Shown here in pieces: positions 8,545 through 16,482 of a DNA stretch of 64,000 bases; position 1 is the first letter of the stretch, and each line of letters begins with the position of its first letter. This DNA is from Proteus sp. ZN5 (lineage in GTDB: Bacteria; Pseudomonadota; Gammaproteobacteria; Enterobacterales; Enterobacteriaceae), in contig NZ_CP047640.1 of the NCBI RefSeq assembly GCF_011046025.1, positions 1 to 64,000 on the forward strand, given 5' to 3'. A model generated the notes under the pieces. That model searched no databases. It was not told where the DNA came from and worked only from the letters and a program-made list of their open reading frames with translations. Both the position numbers and the translations under genes were made by a program.

Positions 8545-8960
8545 ATGAAAACCGCCACTGCGCCGTTACCACCGCTGCGTTCGGTCAAGGTTCTGGACCA
8601 GTTGCGTGAGCGCATACGCTACTTGCATTACAGCTTACCAACCGAACAGGCTTATGTCCACTGGGTTCGTGCCTTCATCCGTTTCCACGGTGTGCGTCAC
8701 CCGGCAACCTTGGGCAGCAGCGAAGTCGAGGCATTTCTGTCCTGGCTGGCGAACGAGCGCAAGGTTTCGGTCTCCACGCATCGTCAGGCATTGGCGGCCT
8801 TGCTGTTCTTCTACGGCAAGGTGCTGTGCACGGATCTGCCCTGGCTTCAGGAGATCGGAAGACCTCGGCCGTCGCGGCGCTTGCCGGTGGTGCTGACCCC
8901 GGATGAAGTGGTTCGCATCCTCGGTTTTCTGGAAGGCGAGCATCGTTTGTTCGCCCAGCT
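8545..8960 (+). pseudogene. intI1: intI1 5' part, truncated
   Basis: The first 138 residues of the class 1 integrase IntI1 are open from the ATG at 8545, then the frame enters reversed IS6100 sequence through the shared bases GCTT (8958-8961). The catalytic domain with its Arg-His-Arg-Tyr residues is lost, so it is inactive. Residues 32 and 39 are Pro and His, unlike Arg32/Asn39 in the intact copy at 17416; this pair goes with a different Pc promoter. Confidence 0.95.
8632..8660 (-). promoter_or_regulatory. Pc: Integron cassette promoter Pc, weak with extended -10
   Basis: Read on the minus strand: -35 TGGACA (8660-8655), 17-bp spacer, -10 TAAGCT (8637-8632), preceded by TGG. This is the PcW form with the TGN extension. 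It drives catB and lnu(F). The second promoter P2 is inactive here (14-bp spacer between TTGTTA and TACAGT). Confidence 0.9.
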
Positions 8961-9307
8961 TGTCGACTGCCCGGTACAGGTAGGTCCACTTGCCCCGCAC
9001 CTTGACGTAGGTTTCATCCAGGCGCCAGCTCGGATCAAAGCCACGCCGCCAGAACCAGCGCAGCCGCTTCTCCATCTCCGGGGCGTAGCACTGGACCCAG
9101 CGATAGATCGTCGTATGGTCGACCGAAATGCCGCGTTCCGCCAGCATTTCCTCAAGGTCGCGATAGCTGATCGGATAGCGACAATACCAGCGCACCGCCC
9201 ACAGGATCACATCACCCTGGAAATGGCGCCACTTGAAATCCGTCATCGTTCCGTCCGTCCAATCTCCGCCAAGCATGCTCAAGCTTCACGATTTTTGCAA
9301 CAGAGCC
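8958..9307 (-). mobile_element. IS6100: IS6100 fragment 2 with one intact end
   Basis: The end at 9307 begins GGCTCTGTTGCAAA, the terminal repeat of IS6100 (IS6 family). The transposase starts at 9246 (MTDFKWRHFQ) and is open for about 95 residues, then breaks at 8958-8961 into intI1. It cannot code for a working transposase. Residues about 23-95 are repeated in fragment 1 at 5877-6094. Confidence 0.93.
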
Positions 9308-9430
9308 CACACGAGTATTGAGCATAGTCGAGATTGGTGCAGATCACTTCTGATATTGAACTGTCAGGAGCTGGCTGCACAACAGCCATTACGCCCAATC
9401 AACTGGTGCAGTCGTCTTCTGAAAATGACA
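9308..9430. other. IRt: 123-bp Tn402 IRt segment, inverted as in In4
   Basis: The 25-bp IRt of the Tn402/class 1 integron family lies at 9406-9430 with its TGTCATTTTC tip pointing toward orf5. The piece between this tip and the IS6100 end is exactly 123 bp. In In4-type integrons IS6100 is flanked by inverted IRt pieces of 152 and 123 bp, so this supports an In4-like right end. Confidence 0.88.
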
Positions 9431-9752
9431 TTTGGTATCTCTCATAAACGGATGTTTTTGAGAGAACTATCTTCGGCCTTCACACGCACGAAAGGCGGCG
9501 AAGCTCCGCCGTTAATCCGTCCGCCGGAGATCTCGCCCAGGCAGGCTGAAGGCCGAGCAAGCCTGACAGGCCCGAAAAGCCCGGCACGGGCGTCGGCGGC
9601 GATGACGGCGGCGGCATTATCCAGGGTTGATGATGGAAGTGGAGGATATCGACAACCTCTCGCGCAACCAAGACATCGCGGTCGGACTGCAAGTGATCTT
9701 GAAGCCACGGGCCCGTCCCACCCCGACATGGACCTCGATGCCCGAACGGACG
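9431..9752. other. End of the 3'-conserved segment (orf6 region remnant)
   Basis: GC-rich sequence between orf5 and the IRt piece, as in longer versions of the 3'-conserved segment. A minus-strand open stretch (9480-9692) falls where orf6 is usually drawn, but it has no recognisable domain. I see no independent gene. Confidence 0.5.
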
Positions 9753-10253
9753 TTAGATTTCGAGTTCTAGGCGTTCTGCGATGAAGGTTGGATCCCAGCC
9801 GGGATTGAAAGTGTCGACGTGGGTGAATCCGAGCCGCTCGTATAGGCCACGCAGGTTCGGGTGGCAGTCGAGCCGCAGCTTGGCGCACCCCTGCGTTCGC
9901 GCGGCATGGCGGCAAGCCTCGATCAGCGCGGAGCTGACACCCCGGCCCGCATGTGTCCGTCGCACCGCGAGCTTGTGCAGATATGCGGCCTCCCCCTTGA
10001 GGGCGTCGGGCCAGAACTCGGGATCCTCGGCCGACAAGGTGCAACAGCCGACGATGCCGTCGCTGCAACTCGCGACTAGGAGCTCGGATCTCAGGACGAA
10101 GGTCTCCGCGAATGTCCGGTCGATCCGCGCGACGTCCCAGGCGGGCGTTCCCTTGGCGGACATCCACGCCGCAGCGTCGTGCATCAGCCGCACAACCTCG
10201 TCGATATCACCCGAGCAGGCGACCCGAACGTTCGGAGGCTCCTCGCTGTCCAT
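9753..10253 (-). CDS. orf5: Orf5 of the 3'-conserved segment, GNAT acetyltransferase
   Basis: A 166-residue GNAT-fold protein with the acetyl-CoA loop in LAVRRTHAGRGVSSALIEA (about residues 95-113). It is the standard orf5 downstream of sul1 in class 1 integrons; the substrate is unknown and no resistance is assigned. It is intact, with a normal start at 10253 and its stop at 9753. Confidence 0.9.
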   Translation of the reverse strand: MDSEEPPNVRVACSGDIDEVVRLMHDAAAWMSAKGTPAWDVARIDRTFAETFVLRSELLVASCSDGIVGCCTLSAEDPEFWPDALKGEAAYLHKLAVRRTHAGRGVSSALIEACRHAARTQGCAKLRLDCHPNLRGLYERLGFTHVDTFNPGWDPTFIAERLELEI

Positions 10254-10380
10254 TCGCTCCCCTGGCGCGGTATGAACCGCCGCCTCATAGTGCAGTTTGA
10301 TCCTGACGAGCCCAGCATGTCTGCGCCCACCTTCGCGGAACCTGACCAGGGTCCGCTAGCGGGCGGCCGGAAGGTGAATG

Positions 10381-11220
10381 CTAGGCATGATCTAACCCTC
10401 GGTCTCTGGCGTCGCGACTGCGAAATTTCGCGAGGGTTTCCGAGAAGGTGATTGCGCTTCGCAGATCTCCAGGCGCGTGGGTGCGGACGTAGTCAGCGCC
10501 ATTGCCGATCGCGTGAAGTTCCGCCGCAAGGCTCGCTGGACCCAGATCCTTTACAGGAAGGCCAACGGTGGCGCCCAAGAAGGATTTCCGCGACACCGAG
10601 ACCAATAGCGGAAGCCCCAACGCCGACTTCAGCTTTTGAAGGTTCGACAGCACGTGCAGCGATGTTTCCGGTGCGGGGCTCAAGAAAAATCCCATCCCCG
10701 GATCGAGGATGAGCCGGTCGGCAGCGACCCCGCTCCGTCGCAAGGCGGAAACCCGCGCCTCGAAGAACCGCACAATCTCGTCGAGCGCGTCTTCGGGTCG
10801 AAGGTGACCGGTGCGGGTGGCGATGCCATCCCGCTGCGCTGAGTGCATAACCACCAGCCTGCAGTCCGCCTCAGCAATATCGGGATAGAGCGCAGGGTCA
10901 GGAAATCCTTGGATATCGTTCAGGTAGCCCACGCCGCGCTTGAGCGCATAGCGCTGGGTTTCCGGTTGGAAGCTGTCGATTGAAACACGGTGCATCTGAT
11001 CGGACAGGGCGTCTAAGAGCGGCGCAATACGTCTGATCTCATCGGCCGGCGATACAGGCCTCGCGTCCGGATGGCTGGCGGCCGGTCCGACATCCACGAC
11101 GTCTGATCCGACTCGCAGCATTTCGATCGCCGCGGTGACAGCGCCGGCGGGGTCTAGCCGCCGGCTCTCATCGAAGAAGGAGTCCTCGGTGAGATTCAGA
11201 ATGCCGAACACCGTCACCAT
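10381..11220 (-). CDS. sul1: Sulfonamide-resistant dihydropteroate synthase Sul1 (copy 2)
   Basis: A complete 279-residue Sul1, which makes dihydropteroate from pABA and the pterin diphosphate but excludes sulfonamides. The start is the ATG at 11220 (MVTVFGILNLTEDSF), 7 bp inside the qacEdelta1 end; upstream in-frame codons belong to qacEdelta1 overlap. DHPS signatures are visible: the N-terminal GILNLTEDSF, DVVDVGPAASHP and the SVSRKSFLG box. It is followed by orf5. Its own Pc is cut off because qacEdelta1 is broken upstream at 11421. Confidence 0.97.
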   Translation of the reverse strand: MVTVFGILNLTEDSFFDESRRLDPAGAVTAAIEMLRVGSDVVDVGPAASHPDARPVSPADEIRRIAPLLDALSDQMHRVSIDSFQPETQRYALKRGVGYLNDIQGFPDPALYPDIAEADCRLVVMHSAQRDGIATRTGHLRPEDALDEIVRFFEARVSALRRSGVAADRLILDPGMGFFLSPAPETSLHVLSNLQKLKSALGLPLLVSVSRKSFLGATVGLPVKDLGPASLAAELHAIGNGADYVRTHAPGDLRSAITFSETLAKFRSRDARDRGLDHA

Positions 11221-11421
11221 GGCGTCGGCCTCCGCAGCGACTTCCACGATGGGGATCGGGCGAGCAAAAAGGCAGCAATTATGAGCCCCATACCTACAAA
11301 GCCCCACGCATCAAGCTTTTGCCCATGAAGCAACCAGGCAATGGCTGTAATTATGACGACGCCGAGTCCCGACCAGACTGCATAAGCAACACCGACAGGG
11401 ATGGATTTCAGAACCAGAGAA
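11214..11421 (-). pseudogene. qacEdelta1: qacEdelta1 3' fragment (copy 2)
   Basis: Only the last two thirds of qacEdelta1 remain. Identity with the intact copies ends at 11421 after GAACCAGAGAA; beyond it lies an unrelated cupin gene fragment. This is the usual kind of border where the second 3'-conserved segment starts in ISCR1 complex integrons. Confidence 0.93.
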
Positions 11422-11598
11422 CATGTCATTGTACTGGAAGGCGCATTACAACTGCGGCTGGGGGATGAGTGGCACACCGTTTCTGCCGGGGAATCCCTGC
11501 GCTTCCATGCGGATATCCCGCACGCTTACGCCAATCCCGGTAAGGCCATTGTGACACTGCATAATCTGATCCATTATCCGCGCCCGGCGGACAAATAA
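11422..11598 (+). pseudogene. Cupin-domain protein, C-terminal fragment
   Basis: About 58 residues on the plus strand form the end of a cupin fold (VLEGALQLRLGDEW, then FHADIPHAYANPG). Such domains end many HTH-cupin regulators of the XRE type, so this is probably the tail of one. It lacks its N-terminus, lost at the qacEdelta1 junction, and stops at 11598 just before the thyA fragment. It is passenger debris. Confidence 0.7.
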
Positions 11599-11602
11599 AA
11601 AA

Positions 11603-11763
11603 GCTTTCCAAGCTAAACCTTTGCATGTGGTCGCTGGGAAGCCTTCTTGTAGGTTGAACTTTAGCATAGCCCCCCAGATAGAGACGGTGCCTACACCTGT
11701 TCTGTCCACAGAGTCAGTGCCTGTAATAATCACCTCCCTTAGGAGGTCTTTATAGTTATCCAT
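11603..11763 (-). pseudogene. thyA: Thymidylate synthase ThyA, N-terminal fragment
   Basis: The frame from ATG 11763 encodes a typical ThyA start: MDNYKDLLREVIITGT, DRTGVGTVSIWG and FPATTCKGLAWKA. About 52 residues remain before the junction near 11600 with the cupin fragment, so the active-site Cys domain is missing. The ATG overlaps the dfrA stop by 8 bp, so the two genes were translationally coupled. A dfr-thyA pair of this kind is usual in phage nucleotide operons. Confidence 0.85.
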
Positions 11764-12235
11764 AATAAACTGCCATCTTTGCGTCCGAGTTATTAAATAA
11801 TGTGGCGTTTGAAGCTTTGCCAGTAACATAACTTACTACTTCAGTAGGTAAGTATACATCTGCATCAAAACTTCCATACACCGTAGTCATAATTATCTTA
11901 TCCATTTTTGATAATATATCTACCGTTAGTAACGAGCTGCCCCCGATAATAGTAAGGTTTCTGGAAGTTTTGCTAAGGAAAGCCTTGAAGTGTTCTGGAG
12001 ATACCACATGAACATTAAGGCTAGGCTCCTCAGTATTGCTTACCACAATAAACTGTCTGTTATTGGTTGGTAACAATGGCAGCGTTCTGTACGTGGAGGC
12101 TCCCATTACTAAGTCAGTCCCTTCAGTTAGCCTCTTAAAGAATTGTAAGTCGTCTTTCAGCGTATCCCAAGGGAGACCCCCACCTAGCCCGAAGGCTAGG
12201 TTCTCGGCTACGGCAAATATTGCTTGTTTAGTCAT
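11756..12235 (-). CDS. dfrA: Trimethoprim-resistant dihydrofolate reductase, phage-like DfrA
   Basis: A 159-residue DHFR that reduces dihydrofolate with NADPH. Family marks: GLGGGLPWDTLKDDLQFF (residues 15-32), VMGASTYRTLP (about 43-53) and IIGGSSLL (about 96-103). The protein is in the right size range. It is not an integron cassette: no attC follows. It sits next to the ISCR1 replication origin end and between a small upstream gene and thyA'. I recall relatives dfrA18/dfrA19/dfrA23 but cannot fix the allele. GAGAGG precedes the ATG. Confidence 0.85.
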   Translation of the reverse strand: MTKQAIFAVAENLAFGLGGGLPWDTLKDDLQFFKRLTEGTDLVMGASTYRTLPLLPTNNRQFIVVSNTEEPSLNVHVVSPEHFKAFLSKTSRNLTIIGGSSLLTVDILSKMDKIIMTTVYGSFDADVYLPTEVVSYVTGKASNATLFNNSDAKMAVYYG

Positions 12236-12395
12236 AATACCCTCTCAATGCGTTTAATGTTTCTTCCATTTCAGTATCAGACACAGACGATACTGAGTTT
12301 ACTAGGTAGTTGGTTATTTGTATTTCCTGTGCTGCTGACTGTACTAGAGACGAGTCTAGGGTATAGGAAGTATAAACCACCTTTTTGCTCCTCAT
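12228..12395 (-). CDS. Small unknown protein ahead of dfrA (orf55)
   Basis: A 55-codon frame on the minus strand begins with ATG at 12395 (MRSKKVVYTSYTLDSS) and its TAA overlaps the dfrA start (ATGACTAA). The tight overlap suggests a gene coupled to dfrA, as in compact phage operons. The sequence is polar and acidic at the C-terminus (DTEMEETLNALRG), with no motif that I know. It starts about 20 bp from the likely ISCR1 end, so transcription may come from within ISCR1. Confidence 0.5.
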   Translation of the reverse strand: MRSKKVVYTSYTLDSSLVQSAAQEIQITNYLVNSVSSVSDTEMEETLNALRGYYD

Positions 12396-12590
12396 CCGAA
12401 GTATCTTACCTGAAATTCCCTCACTCGTTTACCGCTCAAGCCCCAATTTTAACTGCCGGTCCAGCCTAAACCGCTCTAATAAGGTTCGATTTGGCGGTAA
12501 AATCTCTAGCCTGATAGCTCGAGAGATACAAACTGCCCCACCGCCCCGTTTAAAAGTTGGCAGTGTTGAGCAGTGTTGGATTTGGGGTCG

Positions 12591-14132
12591 TCAGTCAAAG
12601 AGACGACTCTGTGATGGATCGAACAGGCTGGGAGTCAGTGGCGGCGCTCGTTCTGGTGGCAGCTCACGCTGCTTGGCGGCATTCGCCTTGGCTGTTTTCT
12701 GTTTCAGATGCTTGAGAATCTGCTCAATGACCTTCGGATCTTCGATGCTGGCAATCACTTTGACGTGACCGCCGCAGTGTTCGCAGACTTCAATATCAAT
12801 ATTGAAGACTCGCTTGAGGCGTTGCATCCAGGTCATGGCGCGGTGGCGCTCTGCAGGACTCTTGTCACGCCAGTTAGTATCGAGACCTTCCGATTTGTCG
12901 GGCTTCTTGCCCCGCTTGGCGGGTGTTACTTGAACTCGGTGTTTGCTGTTCGGTGCAAAGACGCCGTGGAAGCGTGTGAGGTTGACTCGCGGCTTAGGTA
13001 CCAACGCAGCGAGTTTGGCGATGAAGTCCAGCGGCTCGAAGATCACATGGGTGGTGCCATTGCGGTACGGAGTTTTGAGCTCGTAACGCACCTGCCCATT
13101 GGCGGTTAATGCCAGACGTTTTTCTGAAACCGCTGGCCGACTAATGTAGCGACACAAGCGCTCAAGCTTATCCCGCTGATGCGCTTCGGCCATCACACCG
13201 GCGTGTAGCGAGAAACCAGCATGGTTGGCTACTCGACTGCTTGAGTCGGCTTTATCCTCACGCCCTGGCAAGGTTTGCAGGGTGAAGACTTTGCGCCCTT
13301 GCTGGGGGCCGACGGCAATGCGATACGTAACCGAAGCACCATGTAATTGAGTCAGCGTATCGTCTTCGCCCTCTTCCAGTGTCAACCACGTATTCTCGGC
13401 ATCACGCTCCAAAATCCCACGCTTTTCCATGCAGCGAGCGATGCGATGGCTGAGGGTGTGAGCGAGCGTATTCAGCTCATCGTAAGTGGGTGCCTTGACA
13501 CGATGGAAGCGTTGCTTGCCATAGTCATCTTCGGCATAGACACCATCGAGAAACAGCATGTGGTAGTGGACATTGAGATTTAGCGCGGAGCCAAAGCGTT
13601 GGATAAGAGTCACTGAGCCAGTTTGTGCAGAGGCTTTGGTGTAACCGGCTTTTTTGATCAGATGAGTTGAGAGTGTACGATAGACGATACTCAAGACCTG
13701 GCCCATCAGCTGGGGATGGCGAGCCAGCAAAAAGCGTAGCTGGAAAGGAAAGCTGAGCACCCACTGGCGAATGGGCTCCTTGGGGAAGACTTCGTCTATC
13801 AGCAGCGCCGCACTCTCGGCCATCCGGCGGGCACCGCAGCTAGGGCAAAAGCCGCGTCGTTTACAGCTGAAGGCGACCAGACGCTCGTGATGACAATCCT
13901 CGCAGCGAACCCGCATGAAACCATACTCCAGACGGCCACATTGGAGGAGGTCGTTGAATTCTTGTTGGATGTAGCGAGGCAGGTGTTGACCTTGGGCTTC
14001 GAGTGAGGCTTTGAAGGCTGGGTAGTGCTGCTCAACCAGCTGGTAGAGCAGCGTCTGGTCGGGTTGGTGGCGTTCGTAACCGTTTGTTTGAGTGGGCGAT
14101 TGACTCGCCGTGGCGTTCCTTGCCAGCGACAT
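12591..14132 (-). CDS. rcr1: ISCR1 rolling-circle transposase (Orf513)
   Basis: A 513-residue IS91-family HUH/Y2-type transposase, the length that gave ISCR1's orf513 its name. The N-terminal Cys zinc motifs (CEDCHHE, CKRRGFCPSCGARR, residues about 78-102) and a nicking-region Tyr in CRYISRPAVS (about residue 333) are visible. A second Cys pair, CEHCGGH, is near residue 455. It is complete. It nicks at the origin end and can mobilise adjacent DNA such as dfrA. Confidence 0.95.
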   Translation of the reverse strand: MSLARNATASQSPTQTNGYERHQPDQTLLYQLVEQHYPAFKASLEAQGQHLPRYIQQEFNDLLQCGRLEYGFMRVRCEDCHHERLVAFSCKRRGFCPSCGARRMAESAALLIDEVFPKEPIRQWVLSFPFQLRFLLARHPQLMGQVLSIVYRTLSTHLIKKAGYTKASAQTGSVTLIQRFGSALNLNVHYHMLFLDGVYAEDDYGKQRFHRVKAPTYDELNTLAHTLSHRIARCMEKRGILERDAENTWLTLEEGEDDTLTQLHGASVTYRIAVGPQQGRKVFTLQTLPGREDKADSSSRVANHAGFSLHAGVMAEAHQRDKLERLCRYISRPAVSEKRLALTANGQVRYELKTPYRNGTTHVIFEPLDFIAKLAALVPKPRVNLTRFHGVFAPNSKHRVQVTPAKRGKKPDKSEGLDTNWRDKSPAERHRAMTWMQRLKRVFNIDIEVCEHCGGHVKVIASIEDPKVIEQILKHLKQKTAKANAAKQRELPPERAPPLTPSLFDPSQSRLFD

Positions 14133-14320
14133 GGGTATCCTCCGCTGATACTGTGGTTATGTACAGTATCAGCGGCTTGCGTTCAGACGTCCAGTCTGGC
14201 CCTAGACATCGCTAAATGCTTAACCCGCAATAGCCCTCACGAGTTGTTATCAGCCACTACCGGTTGAGCGAGAAGGTTTTGGGTTCAGGGTGCTATTGCT
14301 CCACCAATCACAATACTGAA

Positions 14321-14349
14321 GCCCCAACTGTTATCAGTTGGGGCTTTTT
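14321..14349. terminator. Hairpin terminator in ISCR1
   Basis: Perfect 10-bp arms GCCCCAACTG / CAGTTGGGGC around TTAT, followed on the plus strand by TTTTT. On the minus strand the preceding run is AA, so it is best as a plus-strand terminator, but the hairpin may also serve the ISCR1 end. Confidence 0.7.
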
Positions 14350-14536
14350 CTTGTCTGTTTGCGGCGGTTGCGTTTTATCGGTAGTCGTCGAGCTCTGCAC
14401 CATCCCACATAAGAGCTTAACGGTGCGATCTTCAACGCCATCACACAAAACTTTCTTTTTCACGCACAGTCAACTTATTGGATGTTTTATTAACAACCCA
14501 AAAGGAGATATTTAGCGGGCGGCCGGAAGGTGAATG

Positions 14537-15376
14537 CTAGGCATGATCTAACCCTCGGTCTCTGGCGTCGCGACTGCGAAATTTCGCGAGGGTTTCCGAG
14601 AAGGTGATTGCGCTTCGCAGATCTCCAGGCGCGTGGGTGCGGACGTAGTCAGCGCCATTGCCGATCGCGTGAAGTTCCGCCGCAAGGCTCGCTGGACCCA
14701 GATCCTTTACAGGAAGGCCAACGGTGGCGCCCAAGAAGGATTTCCGCGACACCGAGACCAATAGCGGAAGCCCCAACGCCGACTTCAGCTTTTGAAGGTT
14801 CGACAGCACGTGCAGCGATGTTTCCGGTGCGGGGCTCAAGAAAAATCCCATCCCCGGATCGAGGATGAGCCGGTCGGCAGCGACCCCGCTCCGTCGCAAG
14901 GCGGAAACCCGCGCCTCGAAGAACCGCACAATCTCGTCGAGCGCGTCTTCGGGTCGAAGGTGACCGGTGCGGGTGGCGATGCCATCCCGCTGCGCTGAGT
15001 GCATAACCACCAGCCTGCAGTCCGCCTCAGCAATATCGGGATAGAGCGCAGGGTCAGGAAATCCTTGGATATCGTTCAGGTAGCCCACGCCGCGCTTGAG
15101 CGCATAGCGCTGGGTTTCCGGTTGGAAGCTGTCGATTGAAACACGGTGCATCTGATCGGACAGGGCGTCTAAGAGCGGCGCAATACGTCTGATCTCATCG
15201 GCCGGCGATACAGGCCTCGCGTCCGGATGGCTGGCGGCCGGTCCGACATCCACGACGTCTGATCCGACTCGCAGCATTTCGATCGCCGCGGTGACAGCGC
15301 CGGCGGGGTCTAGCCGCCGGCTCTCATCGAAGAAGGAGTCCTCGGTGAGATTCAGAATGCCGAACACCGTCACCAT
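14537..15376 (-). CDS. sul1: Sulfonamide-resistant dihydropteroate synthase Sul1 (copy 3)
   Basis: A complete 279-residue Sul1, by eye identical to the copy at 10381. Start at 15376 inside the end of qacEdelta1. This copy belongs to the first 3'-conserved segment of the complex integron and is directly followed by ISCR1, which replaces orf5 here. It is the sul1 copy connected to an intact cassette array and the strong Pc at 17503-17531. Confidence 0.97.
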   Translation of the reverse strand: MVTVFGILNLTEDSFFDESRRLDPAGAVTAAIEMLRVGSDVVDVGPAASHPDARPVSPADEIRRIAPLLDALSDQMHRVSIDSFQPETQRYALKRGVGYLNDIQGFPDPALYPDIAEADCRLVVMHSAQRDGIATRTGHLRPEDALDEIVRFFEARVSALRRSGVAADRLILDPGMGFFLSPAPETSLHVLSNLQKLKSALGLPLLVSVSRKSFLGATVGLPVKDLGPASLAAELHAIGNGADYVRTHAPGDLRSAITFSETLAKFRSRDARDRGLDHA

Positions 15377-15717
15377 GGCGTCGGCCTCCGCAGCGACTTC
15401 CACGATGGGGATCGGGCGAGCAAAAAGGCAGCAATTATGAGCCCCATACCTACAAAGCCCCACGCATCAAGCTTTTGCCCATGAAGCAACCAGGCAATGG
15501 CTGTAATTATGACGACGCCGAGTCCCGACCAGACTGCATAAGCAACACCGACAGGGATGGATTTCAGAACCAGAGAAAGAAAATAAAATGCGATGCCATA
15601 ACCGATTATGACAACGGCGGAAGGGGCAAGCTTAGTAAAGCCCTCGCTAGATTTTAATGCGGATGTTGCGATTACTTCGCCAACTATTGCGATAACAAGA
15701 AAAAGCCAGCCTTTCAT
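15370..15717 (-). CDS. qacEdelta1: Quaternary ammonium efflux protein QacEdelta1 (copy 3)
   Basis: Complete 115-residue QacEdelta1, by eye identical to copy 1 at 6304. It follows the aacA4 cassette and overlaps sul1. The conserved SMR Glu is present; the fourth helix is lost as in every qacEdelta1. Confidence 0.95.
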   Translation of the reverse strand: MKGWLFLVIAIVGEVIATSALKSSEGFTKLAPSAVVIIGYGIAFYFLSLVLKSIPVGVAYAVWSGLGVVIITAIAWLLHGQKLDAWGFVGMGLIIAAFLLARSPSWKSLRRPTPW

Positions 15718-15817
15718 GATATATCTCCCAATTTGTGTAGGGCTTATTATGCACGCTTAAAAATAATAAAAGCAGACTTGACCTGATAGTTTGGCTGTGA
15801 GCAATTATGTGCTTAGT

Positions 15818-15891
15818 GCATCTAACGTTTGACATGAGGGGCGGCCAAGGGCGCCAGCCCTTGGACGTCCCCCTCGATGGAAGGGTTAGGC
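15818..15891 (-). other. attC site of the aacA4 cassette
   Basis: On the minus strand it runs from GCCTAAC (15891-15885) to GTTAGATGC (15818). Long complementary arms (GTCCAAGGGCTGGCGCCCTTGG region) give the usual hairpin. It joins aacA4 to the 3'-conserved segment. Confidence 0.85.
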
Positions 15892-16482
15892 ATCACTGCG
15901 TGTTCGCTCGAATGCCTGGCGTGTTTGAACCATGTACACGGCTGGACCATCTGGGGTGGTTACGGTACCTTGCCTCTCAAACCCCGCTTTCTCGTAGCAT
16001 CGGATCGCTCGCAAGTTGCTCGGCGACGGGTCCGTTTGGATCTTGGTGACCTCGGGATCATTGAACAGCAACTCAACCAGAGCTCGAACCAGCTTGGTTC
16101 CCAAGCCTTTGCCCAGTTGTGATGCATTCGCCAGTGACTGGTCTATTCCGCGTACTCCTGGATCGGTTTCTTCTTCCCACCATCCGTCCCCGCTTCCAAG
16201 AGCAACGTACGACTGGGCATACCCAATCGGCTCTCCATTCAGCATTGCAATGTATGGAGTGACGGACTCTTGCGCTAAAACGCTTGGCAAGTACTGTTCC
16301 TGTACGTCAGCAAGTGTCGGGCGTGCTTCTTCTCCGCCCCACCACTCGACGATATGAGATCGATTTAGCCACTCATAGAGCATCGCAAGGTCATGCTCAG
16401 TCATGAGGCGCAGTGTGACGGAATCGGTGCTGTTGGTCACGATGCTGTACTTTGTGATGCCTAACTTTGTTTTAGACATCAT
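15886..16482 (-). CDS. aacA4: Aminoglycoside 6'-N-acetyltransferase AAC(6')-Ib
   Basis: A GNAT enzyme of 198 residues that acetylates tobramycin, kanamycin and related drugs. The core is full length (LRLMTEHDLAMLYEWLNRS to FERTRSDA). The two changes that define the ciprofloxacin-acetylating -cr variant are absent: the motif reads GDGWWEEE (Trp kept) and TTPDGPA (Asp kept). The segment GIDQSLANAS has Ser where amikacin-type enzymes have Leu; this position is known to shift the range toward gentamicin. The N-terminus (MMSKTKLG) is encoded by a piece of attI1-like sequence. Confidence 0.92.
   Translation of the reverse strand: MMSKTKLGITKYSIVTNSTDSVTLRLMTEHDLAMLYEWLNRSHIVEWWGGEEARPTLADVQEQYLPSVLAQESVTPYIAMLNGEPIGYAQSYVALGSGDGWWEEETDPGVRGIDQSLANASQLGKGLGTKLVRALVELLFNDPEVTKIQTDPSPSNLRAIRCYEKAGFERQGTVTTPDGPAVYMVQTRQAFERTRSDA

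Larger units (their letters stand above)
12415..14512 (-). mobile_element. ISCR1: ISCR1 common region
   Basis: The transposase gene is orf513, and the far border (14512/14513) is where the second 3'-conserved segment begins at TAGCGGGCGG, shared with the copy before 10381. The origin-side border is estimated at about 12415 because sequence with dyads typical of IS91-like ends (around 12415-12450) precedes the captured orf55-dfrA-thyA' module. This border is approximate. Rolling-circle movement of ISCR1 probably brought the module in. Confidence 0.88.

Noticed and set aside
8490..8545. Second integron promoter P2
   Set aside because: TTGTTA and TACAGT are separated by 14 bp in both integrons; the GGG insertion that makes P2 active is absent.
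9442..10167. A 241-codon minus-strand frame over orf5
   Set aside because: It overlaps orf5 in another frame, is Arg-rich and has no domain; a shadow of GC-rich sequence.
12575..12610. Tn3-family terminal repeat (GGGGTCGTC)
   Set aside because: Only nine bases match, they lie in ISCR1, and no 38-bp repeat follows.
15886..16482. aac(6')-Ib-cr (fluoroquinolone-acetylating variant)
   Set aside because: The two required changes are absent: GDGWWEEE keeps Trp and TTPDGPA keeps Asp.
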